Assembly: GCA_031277685.1 (NCBI GenBank)
Contig: JAITLV010000041.1
Span: forward strand, 1 to 59,067
DNA: 59,067 nucleotides
Direction: 5' to 3'
DNA from: Sphingobacterium sp.
GTDB taxonomy: Bacteria > Bacteroidota > Bacteroidia > Sphingobacteriales > Sphingobacteriaceae
This document shows positions 52,411-59,067 of this stretch, piece after piece. Position 1 is the stretch's first letter; every line of letters starts with the position of its first letter. The notes under the pieces are model-generated. The model saw only the letters and a list, made by a program, of their open reading frames with translations. It was not told the DNA's origin and ran no database searches. The position numbers and the translations under genes were made by a program.

Positions 52411-54297
52411 CTAGTCTACTAGATATTTAGCCAAAAATCGCTCTAGTTCATTATAGTAGCCGAATACATTCTCGTCTTTTTTAAAGGTTCGATCTTCATC
52501 TTCTTTCAGAAGATACTGTACAGGAACATTGTTGTTCTTTAGCTTCTGAACAAATTGATTTGCGTCCGTCACTGAGCTAAACCGGTCTTTTCCTCCTTGG
52601 ACCAATAACACAGGAATCCGTACTTTATCTGAATGGAATACAGGTGAGATATTTTTAAACAACTCCGCTTCCCGAATAGGATTTCCAACGATCTGATACA
52701 TTTTCTGTACGTAAGATTTAAAATAAGGTGGAATATCCCTAAAATAGGTAAAGAGATTGGTGTACCCTGAATAGGAAACTGCACATTTATACAGATCCGA
52801 ATTGAAACAAGCGGCATGTAAAGCCGAATATCCCCCAAATCCCTTCCCAACAATCGCTACGCGATCTTTATCGGCAATTCCTTCTTTGATCAGCCATTTT
52901 ACGCCATCGGTAATATCATCTTGAATTTTACCTCCCCATTCCTTAAAACCTGCAGTCCAAAACTTCTTCCCAAAACCAGTTGACCCTCTATAATTCATCT
53001 GAAAAACTAAATATCCTCTATTCGCCAAAAACTGTGCCTCATTATCAAATCCCCAAACCTCACGTCCATTTGGACCATCATGGGGTAGCACGACCATAGG
53101 AAGATCTTTTCGATTTGAATGTACAGGATAGGTCAAGTATCCAGATATTGTTATACCATCTCTCGCTTTGTAGGTAATAAACTCATTTGGAGACAGTTCT
53201 TTATCCTTAAGATCAGAATTATTGTCCGTTAATTTGGTTAATTTTTGTGTGATGAAATCATAAAAATAAATCCCCCCTGGATTGACATCTGTATAGGTCT
53301 TAATAATGACTTTTTCACCCGATACATCAGTGCTTAATACCTGAAATTCAAAGCCATCAATTTGTTTTGACAATTGATCATATTTTCTTTTTGTTTGCTC
53401 ATCAAAAAAGTGGCGGCTCTGTCTGGATGTAGTATAGTTCACAAACAGCAAACGATTCTGCTCAGAAAAATACCCACCGGGGCTCACATCAACATCTTTA
53501 TGGCTAAAAAGTTCACCCAATTCCTTTTCATTGACCAAATCATAACTAACAAGGGCTAACTTGTCACGATTTATATTTGACAATGCATAGATGATACTGT
53601 TTGAACTATCCTTATAGCCCAACGGTGTAAAGCTACTTTCGACATCACAGCGAATAATTTCCTTAAAAGGTTCTTTCTCCGAAGCTCGAAAAAGAACAGA
53701 TTGCTGTACCGAATCATTTGCAATTGCTAAACGCACTTGCCCATCATTGGAAGCAATCCAAGAGCTCATATTGCCCGGATTTTGTAGAATTAATTCGCGA
53801 GGTCTCCCATCTAAATAAATACGATAGAGATCAAAAAAAGACGAATCACGATCATTTATCCCAGCCACAAAACCATCCCCACCTGATAAAGTCGGATGAA
53901 CCCATCTAAATTTTGCCCGAATAGGGCGAATTAACGTCCAAATCTTTTCTGTATTAATATCCACAGCATACAAACGCAAACTATCCTGAGAAGATTGTTC
54001 AGTCAAAAAAGAAATTTTAGAATCATTATTCCAGACAAAAGACTTCACATTGATATCATTCTGATAGGTTAACTGCTTAGAGCTATCCTGATGTATCAAA
54101 TCGATCAAATAGATGTTTTTACAATGATTATCCATGCCGATATAGGCAATAAACCGACCATTGGGTGATAGCTTAAAATTTGATTTTTCGGGTGTGGAAA
54201 AGAATTGATTGATCGGTATAGGGTCAACCTTATGTTGTTGGCATCCCAACATAGTCAATGCACAAAAAAACAAAACAGTCCAAAATTGCAACCTCAT
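52411..54297 (-). CDS. S9 prolyl-oligopeptidase-like lipoprotein lacking catalytic Ser and His
   Basis: The 628-aa lipoprotein (lipobox MLGC; start ATG 54297 at MRLQFWTVLF, though the frame is open to 54360) has the S9 layout. An N-terminal WD-like beta-propeller (SPNGRFIAYIG; VKSFVWNNDSKISFLTEQ; GGYFSEQNRLLFVNY) precedes a C-terminal alpha/beta hydrolase (ISGYLTYPVHSNRKDLPMVV; GYLVFQMNYRGSTGFGKKFW). In active members the nucleophile motif is GxSxGG. Here it is GKGFGG, with Gly486 at the Ser position. The His of the DEGHGF-type motif is replaced (EDEDRTF, Arg603), while the Asp region GGKDRFS is kept. The codons at both sites are clear in the sequence. It is therefore probably a binding or sensing pseudoenzyme. 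It is first in an operon with the histidine kinase and regulator. Confidence 0.88.
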   Translation of the reverse strand: MRLQFWTVLFFCALTMLGCQQHKVDPIPINQFFSTPEKSNFKLSPNGRFIAYIGMDNHCKNIYLIDLIHQDSSKQLTYQNDINVKSFVWNNDSKISFLTEQSSQDSLRLYAVDINTEKIWTLIRPIRAKFRWVHPTLSGGDGFVAGINDRDSSFFDLYRIYLDGRPRELILQNPGNMSSWIASNDGQVRLAIANDSVQQSVLFRASEKEPFKEIIRCDVESSFTPLGYKDSSNSIIYALSNINRDKLALVSYDLVNEKELGELFSHKDVDVSPGGYFSEQNRLLFVNYTTSRQSRHFFDEQTKRKYDQLSKQIDGFEFQVLSTDVSGEKVIIKTYTDVNPGGIYFYDFITQKLTKLTDNNSDLKDKELSPNEFITYKARDGITISGYLTYPVHSNRKDLPMVVLPHDGPNGREVWGFDNEAQFLANRGYLVFQMNYRGSTGFGKKFWTAGFKEWGGKIQDDITDGVKWLIKEGIADKDRVAIVGKGFGGYSALHAACFNSDLYKCAVSYSGYTNLFTYFRDIPPYFKSYVQKMYQIVGNPIREAELFKNISPVFHSDKVRIPVLLVQGGKDRFSSVTDANQFVQKLKNNNVPVQYLLKEDEDRTFKKDENVFGYYNELERFLAKYLVD

Positions 54298-54435
54298 AAT
54301 CCCAAATGCGTCCTTATCAATTAACCCAAATATTGTAATTAAATACCAAATTGCAGTCAATGCAACCTTATTTTTACAAGATATAGTAATTAAACGTAAT
54401 ATTCAAAAATAGCGTATAAAACCGTATTTTTGTTT

Positions 54436-54726
54436 ATGTTTTTATACAATGTCTCTGTTATAGCAGAAGAAACAGTCCATCATGACATCGTTTCTTGGAT
54501 TCAGGATAATATCGTGCAATCCCAAAAATTCCAAGTGCATTTTCTGGAAATGCTCCAATCACCACACGAAGGAATGACTTATTGTATCCAAGTGGTTTTA
54601 CCTTCCGAAGAACATATTGTGGACTTCCAGCAAGTACATTTGATACCTTTACAACAATTTATTTCAGAATCGTACAAGGACAAAGTTTTTCTTTTCGACA
54701 GTACAATGAAATATTTAAAAAAATAA
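54436..54726 (+). CDS. DUF4286 family protein
   Basis: A small cytoplasmic protein of 96 aa from the ATG at 54436 (MFLYNVSVIAEETVHHDIVS); the frame is open from a TTG two codons earlier. The pattern of two strand-helix units (YNVSVIAEE; MTYCIQVVLPSEEHIVDFQ) and the length fit DUF4286, a ferredoxin-like fold family in Bacteroidota of unknown function. It is divergent from the S9-like gene and ends in a terminator. Confidence 0.82.
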   Translation: MFLYNVSVIAEETVHHDIVSWIQDNIVQSQKFQVHFLEMLQSPHEGMTYCIQVVLPSEEHIVDFQQVHLIPLQQFISESYKDKVFLFDSTMKYLKK

Positions 54727-54753
54727 AGAGCTCTAAAGCTCTTTATTTTTTTA
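54721..54753. terminator. Bidirectional terminator after DUF4286
   Basis: A 12-bp stem (54721-54732 with 54737-54748, AAATAAAGAGCT arms) overlaps the stop codon and is followed by a run of T on the plus strand. It also stands 20 bases beyond the stop of the convergent DUF983 gene. Confidence 0.85.
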
Positions 54754-54772
54754 ATATACGCAATGAAAATTC

Positions 54773-55204
54773 TTAATTCGTTTTATTTCCCTGGGATTCC
54801 GGGTCCTTCTTTCCTATTTCCAAAGCCAGTTCATATCGTGGGTCATAACTTATCTTTGGTGTTAGATAGTGCAATAAAATCAAACGGCCGTATCTAAAAT
54901 TAAAGGGAGAAAAAACGAGGATTGTGACGGCTAAACCAGCCAAATAGAACCAAGGAGACTCACTCCCGGTCAAAATTGCGAGCGCTACAGATACAGACAC
55001 AATTTCGGCAACAGAAAGTGCATAACTCACATACATCGCCGCATAAAAATACCCTGGTTCAACCTCATATTTAACACCACAATGCGGACATATTTCATTC
55101 ATCTGTTGCTTCCGCAGGCTGTAGACCCGGCCTTCGAATACATTTCCAACATGACATTTCGGACATTTGGAATGTATCATCGCATGAAATTTAGATGTTG
55201 GCAT
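54773..55204 (-). CDS. DUF983 family membrane protein
   Basis: A 143-aa protein with two zinc-ribbon-like cysteine pairs (CPKCHVG and CPHCGVKY) in the first 45 residues, followed by two or three membrane helices (YVSYALSVAEIVSVSVALAI; FYLAGLAVTILVFSPFNF) and a charged C-terminus. This is the DUF983 pattern. Function is unknown; in other bacteria it lies near heme-copper oxidase assembly genes. It is 6 bases after the small membrane protein gene, so they are cotranscribed. Confidence 0.85.
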   Translation of the reverse strand: MPTSKFHAMIHSKCPKCHVGNVFEGRVYSLRKQQMNEICPHCGVKYEVEPGYFYAAMYVSYALSVAEIVSVSVALAILTGSESPWFYLAGLAVTILVFSPFNFRYGRLILLHYLTPKISYDPRYELALEIGKKDPESQGNKTN

Positions 55205-55210
55205 TGGCTT

Positions 55211-55474
55211 CTATTTTATCTCGTTTACGAATTTTTTGGTCGGAGGATTTTTCTTACGGTATTTTTTATACCATAAATATCCCAACCCTGCAGCCGCCAA
55301 ATAAGGAATTACCAATAGAAATAAGATACCATCATTCAGCCCTCTTCCTTGCATATTGCCTTCCTTCGTCGAATTCTCAGCATTCAATGTACACATCGCA
55401 CACTGTGCTCGAGAAATAGCTACTGTCGAGCAGCTTAAAACAAATACGAAGAGTAAATATTTAAACCATTTCAT
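55211..55474 (-). CDS. Small membrane protein with CAMC motif
   Basis: I recognise this only as a small conserved-looking Bacteroidota protein of 87 aa. It has a signal peptide or first helix (WFKYLLFVFVLSCSTVAIS), then QCAMCTLNAENSTKEGN with a CxxC pair, a GRGLNDGILFLLVIPYLAAA helix and a Lys-rich end. The CxxC next to a zinc-ribbon DUF983 protein suggests a common role, possibly in metal or thiol handling at the membrane, but there is no direct evidence. Confidence 0.72.
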   Translation of the reverse strand: MKWFKYLLFVFVLSCSTVAISRAQCAMCTLNAENSTKEGNMQGRGLNDGILFLLVIPYLAAAGLGYLWYKKYRKKNPPTKKFVNEIK

Positions 55475-55501
55475 AATCCAAAGTTACTGAAAATTTAACG
55501 A

Positions 55502-56203
55502 TTAGCGTACCAACGCGTCAAATTTATCCCAAAAACCATCTTGCGGTAATGATGCAACCAATTTCATTCGCTCCTTTTTAATCGGATGCATAAAAGCTAG
55601 CGATCGAGAGTGCAAACAGATACTTCCTAACGAGCTACCTCTTGGGTATCCATATTTGTTATCTCCAACAATTGGGCAGCCCATAGCAGCCAATTGTGCA
55701 CGAATTTGATGTGTACGCCCCGTAAGTGGTTCGACCTGCAACAAATAGAATCCGTTCAGCTCACCTATTACCGTATAGTCCAATTCAGCATAGGTACCTC
55801 CTTTTACTTCTCGTGGGAACGCTTTTGTTACTCTTGTTTGCCGATTTCGGATTAACCAATTAATCAATTTTCCTTCTGCTTTTCTTGGCCGCTGTCGCAC
55901 GATCGCAAAATAAGTCTTTTTCACTGAACGGTCTTGAAAAAACTTATTCATACGTTCCAGTGCTTTACTTGTTTTAGCGAAAAGAATCATACCGCTCACC
56001 GGCCTATCCAATCGGTGAATAACACCAACAAAAGCGTCATTTGGTTTATCATACTTCTTTTTCAGGTAGATTTTCACCATATCCTCCAATGAAAGATCTC
56101 CTGTTTCGTCAACCTGCACAATATCTCCCGCCTTTTTATTGATTGCTATCAGGTGATTATCTTCATAGATCACCTCTTTATCCGTAATTTCTGATTTACT
56201 CAT
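55502..56203 (-). CDS. RluA-family RNA pseudouridine synthase
   Basis: The enzyme isomerises uridine to pseudouridine in rRNA or tRNA. The 233-aa protein (start chosen at ATG 56203, [20 protein letters not shown]; 13 more codons are open upstream) has the family motif [16 protein letters not shown] with the catalytic Asp, [17 protein letters not shown] and LHSRSLAF. There is no S4 domain, so it is a short RluA/RluC-type member. The exact target base cannot be predicted. Confidence 0.93.
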   Translation of the reverse strand: MSKSEITDKEVIYEDNHLIAINKKAGDIVQVDETGDLSLEDMVKIYLKKKYDKPNDAFVGVIHRLDRPVSGMILFAKTSKALERMNKFFQDRSVKKTYFAIVRQRPRKAEGKLINWLIRNRQTRVTKAFPREVKGGTYAELDYTVIGELNGFYLLQVEPLTGRTHQIRAQLAAMGCPIVGDNKYGYPRGSSLGSICLHSRSLAFMHPIKKERMKLVASLPQDGFWDKFDALVR

Positions 56204-56307
56204 TTCTTCAAAACTAAAAACAGTCATTAAAACGTTTATCACGCCATCTAAACGCTAATAACTATTATATATGTTCAATAGTCCGCTACGACCTTTGATC
56301 TCAGAAA

Positions 56308-56336
56308 AAAAGGCTCTACGCAAGCGTAAAGCCTTT
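56308..56336 (-). terminator. Terminator of the MlaEFD-type operon
   Basis: A near-perfect stem (56308-56318 with about 56325-56336, AAGGCTCTACGC-type arms) with a short loop, followed by a T run on the minus strand. It lies 20 bases past the MlaD-like stop. Confidence 0.75.
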
Positions 56337-56355
56337 TCCTGTTTTTTATTATAAC

Positions 56356-57360
56356 TTATTGAGCACTATCTGCTTTAAGCAATTCCGCCTTCTTTGCATC
56401 TTCTTTCATTTTTTTCTTGAAAAAACCACGTAACAAGAAATTATGTTGCAAAGCTTCCATATTTTCGTCCAATTTGGATGTACTTGAATTCAAGTTATTG
56501 ATAGCCGACTTAATTTGGTTTGCGGAAGCAGGATCATTCAATAATACTCCTACTGCGTTGTCCTTATCATTCAATCGACTTGAAGCATTATTTAAATTAT
56601 TAATCAACGCATTAGCAGTCTGCGAAACTCCCTGCAATTGCGCGGCAGATTGACGCAGGTTAGAAAAAATAGCCGTATCAGTAGTCAGGTCATGGATCAA
56701 CCCTTTATTACTATTCAGCGAATTTGTCAAGGTAACCAAATTTGCTGATGCCTTATTCGCATTATTCATCGCAGCACTGATAGATAATAAAGTTGCACGT
56801 AAGGTATTTACCATAGCCGTATCAGTCAGCATCGCACCGACCATCCCTTTACCATCTGCCAAACCACGCGAAATCTCAACAAAATCGGTTGTGATCTTCG
56901 CTAGGTTTTCGTTATTTACCTGCAGGGTTTCCATCATAGCCTCCATATCAGCAGTTTTGGCCGACCGCAGAAAATCGCCAGTCTCTACAGTAGGGGCATT
57001 CTGTGATCCTCCTGAAATCACTACAATTTTATTACCGATCAATCCATCAGAGCCCAATTTTGTAACAGCGTCTTTGCGGATGTATTCTGCGGATTTCTCT
57101 TCAATAGTCAAAACAACTTCCACATCCTGTACACTTTTAAAGTGGATATTTTTAATGATCCCCACCTTAACTCCAGAAAACCAGACATTACTTCCGACTT
57201 TCAATCCCGCAACGTCAGGAAATGAGGTCGCGATCTCGATGTTTCTTGTAAATTTCTTTTGTTGACTACCTAGAATAAAAATTCCGGCCAAAAGAATCAA
57301 TACGCCTAAAAAAACAAAAATACCAACAATGATTGCTCTTTTATTTTCTGCCTTACTCAT
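56356..57360 (-). CDS. MlaD/MCE-family lipid-transport protein
   Basis: A 334-aa membrane-anchored periplasmic protein. The N-terminal helix is at about 9-28 (AIIVGIFVFLGVLILLAGIF). The MCE domain at about 38-118 has ATSFPDVAGLKVGSNVWFSG, VKVGIIKNIHF and DGLIGNKIVVISGG. A long helical tail of repeated NNLNNASSRL-type heptads follows. MCE proteins form hexamers that carry phospholipids between membranes. It is the third gene of an operon with the ATPase and permease (gaps 5 and 6 bases). The soluble MlaC partner is not in this window. Confidence 0.93.
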   Translation of the reverse strand: MSKAENKRAIIVGIFVFLGVLILLAGIFILGSQQKKFTRNIEIATSFPDVAGLKVGSNVWFSGVKVGIIKNIHFKSVQDVEVVLTIEEKSAEYIRKDAVTKLGSDGLIGNKIVVISGGSQNAPTVETGDFLRSAKTADMEAMMETLQVNNENLAKITTDFVEISRGLADGKGMVGAMLTDTAMVNTLRATLLSISAAMNNANKASANLVTLTNSLNSNKGLIHDLTTDTAIFSNLRQSAAQLQGVSQTANALINNLNNASSRLNDKDNAVGVLLNDPASANQIKSAINNLNSSTSKLDENMEALQHNFLLRGFFKKKMKEDAKKAELLKADSAQ

Positions 57361-57365
57361 GTATA

Positions 57366-58139
57366 TTATAGAATAAAATTATAATTATAAAACGCTCTAA
57401 CACGTGCGTCCTCAGTATCAAAAATTTCTTCAAAAGACCCTTGTCTTTCAAACTTACCGTCCAACAACATCACAATACGATCACCTACTTCTTTCGCACA
57501 GGCCAAATCGTGTGTGATAATAATAGACGATGTCTTATAACGCTCCTGCACCTCATTGATCAGTCCGTTAATGTCCAAACAGGTGATCGGGTCAAGTCCG
57601 GCCGTGGGTTCATCATACATCATGATCTCCGGTCTAAGGATTAGTGTACGCGCTATACCAATCCGCTTACGCTGACCTCCCGATAATTCAGAAGGCATCT
57701 GGTTAATGGCTTGGGACAATCCAACACCATCCAAAACCTCCTCCACCGCTTGGTTAATTTCAGACCGCGTCAGATTACGTTTATTTCTCACCAACGGGAA
57801 CTCCAAATTCTCGCGGACCGTCATACTATCGTATAAAGCACTATTCTGAAACGAAAAACCAATCTTTAAACGCAGTTCACGCAACTGACGATCATTTAAT
57901 GAAGTAACCGAATTACCCAACACATTAATTGTTCCCGCATCAGGTTTCAATAATCCTGAAATAAGCTTAATCAGAACCGATTTACCTGTTCCCGAACGCC
58001 CTAGTACAACAAGATTTTCTTCTTTATATAAATCTAGATCAACCCCTCTTAGTACATGGTTATCCCCAAAAGATTTACTCACGTTCTTAATTTCAATGAC
58101 TGATTGCGTATGATCTATATTTAATTTAGCGTTTTCCAT
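57366..58139 (-). CDS. ABC transporter ATPase, MlaF type
   Basis: The 257-aa ATPase of the lipid transporter has Walker A GRSGTGKS, signature LSGGQRKRIGIARTL, Walker B MMYDEPTAGLDP and H-loop THDL, all in the form typical for MlaF/TtgA-like members. It starts 6 bases after the permease gene and is followed 5 bases later by the MCE gene. Confidence 0.94.
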   Translation of the reverse strand: MENAKLNIDHTQSVIEIKNVSKSFGDNHVLRGVDLDLYKEENLVVLGRSGTGKSVLIKLISGLLKPDAGTINVLGNSVTSLNDRQLRELRLKIGFSFQNSALYDSMTVRENLEFPLVRNKRNLTRSEINQAVEEVLDGVGLSQAINQMPSELSGGQRKRIGIARTLILRPEIMMYDEPTAGLDPITCLDINGLINEVQERYKTSSIIITHDLACAKEVGDRIVMLLDGKFERQGSFEEIFDTEDARVRAFYNYNFIL

Positions 58140-58145
58140 ATCCTA

Positions 58146-58904
58146 CTATCCAAAGAACGACAAAATCTGAACAATAATTATTTCCTCAATAAATACAAGA
58201 AACATCGACGCCACTACCGCTGCATTGGCAGCCTTCCCAACACCTTCTGTACCTTTCGAAGAAAAATACCCACAGTAGCAACTCACCGCTCCAATGGTAA
58301 ACCCAAAAATAACAGCACGCAATACCATCGCCCCTAAATCCTTGAAAGCAATTGTTTCAAATACCTGTGTAAAAAAACTCAGAAAACTCAGGTCATCTTT
58401 ACTCATCATACTCAGATAACCACCTAAAAGACCAATCCCCGCAACGTAAAAACAAAGAACTGGAATTCCAATAGTTGTAGCTAAAATCCTACTTACGATC
58501 AAATATTTATACGGATTTGTACCAGAAACCTCCATGGCGTCAATCTGCTCGGTCACATTCATCGAACTTAATTCAGCTCCAATCTGTGACCCCACCTTAC
58601 CTGAAGCAATCAATGCTGTTACTAATGGTGCAAGCGCACGAACGATCGCAATTGAAATTAAGGATGGTAGCATCGAAGTTGCGCCGAACTCTTCCAAGGA
58701 AGGACGAGATTGTTTTGTAAAAACAAACCCAACAATAAATCCAGTTAAACTGATCAAAGGCAAGGATTTATAGCCTATTTCATAGCATTGACGGATTATT
58801 TCTTTGAATTCATATGGTGGAGTTACTAATTCGCGCCAAAACCGTAACAAAAAACGATGAATGTTTGCGAATTCTAGAAAAAAAGTCTGAAGTTTTTTAG
58901 CCAT
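58146..58904 (-). CDS. ABC transporter permease, MlaE type
   Basis: The 252-aa integral permease has the MlaE signature: SLPLISLTGFIVGFVFTKQS, APLVTALIASGKVGSQIGAE with the conserved region before the coupling helix, MNVTEQIDAMEVSGTNPYKY, and SCYCGYFSSKGTEGVGKAAN. It is the first gene of the operon. The 163 bases after its start to the window end are AT-rich and show no further gene. Confidence 0.94.
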   Translation of the reverse strand: MAKKLQTFFLEFANIHRFLLRFWRELVTPPYEFKEIIRQCYEIGYKSLPLISLTGFIVGFVFTKQSRPSLEEFGATSMLPSLISIAIVRALAPLVTALIASGKVGSQIGAELSSMNVTEQIDAMEVSGTNPYKYLIVSRILATTIGIPVLCFYVAGIGLLGGYLSMMSKDDLSFLSFFTQVFETIAFKDLGAMVLRAVIFGFTIGAVSCYCGYFSSKGTEGVGKAANAAVVASMFLVFIEEIIIVQILSFFG

Positions 58905-59067
58905 TTAAAAATATGTCTATGTCAAATTAATGTGTCATAAAACACCTTATATGCTCAACAAACACGTAACAATTCGAGCGGTAAAGGTAAATAAAAAATA
59001 TGTATCTAAAATTGTCGTTTATGTAAAAAGATCATCAATTTTGACTTTTATATAAAAAAAATCAGAT

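Overview
The window looks like a chromosomal segment of a Bacteroidota bacterium of the Sphingobacteriaceae type (Sphingobacterium or Pedobacter-like). The evidence is two SusC/SusD outer-membrane uptake loci with STN, FecR, BACON, DUF4843, PKD-like and TIG/NHL partners, a TonB receptor, the Bacteroidota promoter form (TTG, about 20 bp, TAnnTTTG), moderate to low GC, and housekeeping genes typical of the group. I found no rRNA, tRNA or CRISPR array.

Layout. (1) 1-6.6 kb: housekeeping genes, namely a DEAD-box helicase cut by the window edge, an acyl-CoA synthetase, rlmB and dnaX; dnaX carries a ten-A slippage-prone run exactly at the gamma/tau boundary. (2) 6.7-20.4 kb: one minus-strand locus read from an ECF sigma factor through FecR, STN-SusC, SusD, DUF4843, a PKD-like lipoprotein and an esterase lipoprotein to two thioredoxin-fold proteins. 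It looks like a self-regulated uptake system with periplasmic redox partners. (3) 20.6-32.4 kb: a Cys-rich lipoprotein, then a second Sus-like locus read as TIG/NHL lipoprotein, SusC, SusD, DUF1735/4361 protein, BACON protein and a Tat-type calcineurin phosphoesterase, the last behind a terminator-like hairpin. (4) 32.4-36.8 kb: an AT-rich accessory region of repeats and debris. It holds a perfect 26-bp inverted repeat, an Rpn-nuclease remnant, a frameshifted small ORF, an intact M57 (HEIGH) peptidase lipoprotein, fragments of IS3-type elements and a fragment of a second transglutaminase-like gene. (5) 36.8-45.3 kb: a transglutaminase-like secreted protein, a TonB receptor with a surface lipoprotein, and a divergent three-gene ABC system with a histidine-rich permease and a DUF3299 protein. 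The ABC system sits behind a palindromic operator-like site overlapping its promoter and is probably connected with metal transport. (6) 45.3-59 kb: housekeeping and envelope genes, namely rsmE, a CNNM/CorC-like protein, ppa, DedA, a HIT protein, greA, an S9-peptidase homologue that has lost its catalytic Ser and His upstream of a two-component system, DUF4286, DUF983, a RluA-type pseudouridine synthase and an MlaEFD-type lipid transporter.

The most promising leads for new biology are the catalytically dead S9 protein co-located with a histidine kinase and response regulator, the histidine-rich ABC cassette with its operator, the dnaX slippage site, the ECF-controlled SusCD locus ending in thioredoxins (with a hairpin abutting the TTG start of the anti-sigma gene), and the repeat-rich accessory region. 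Family assignments come from recognised motifs; no database search was run.
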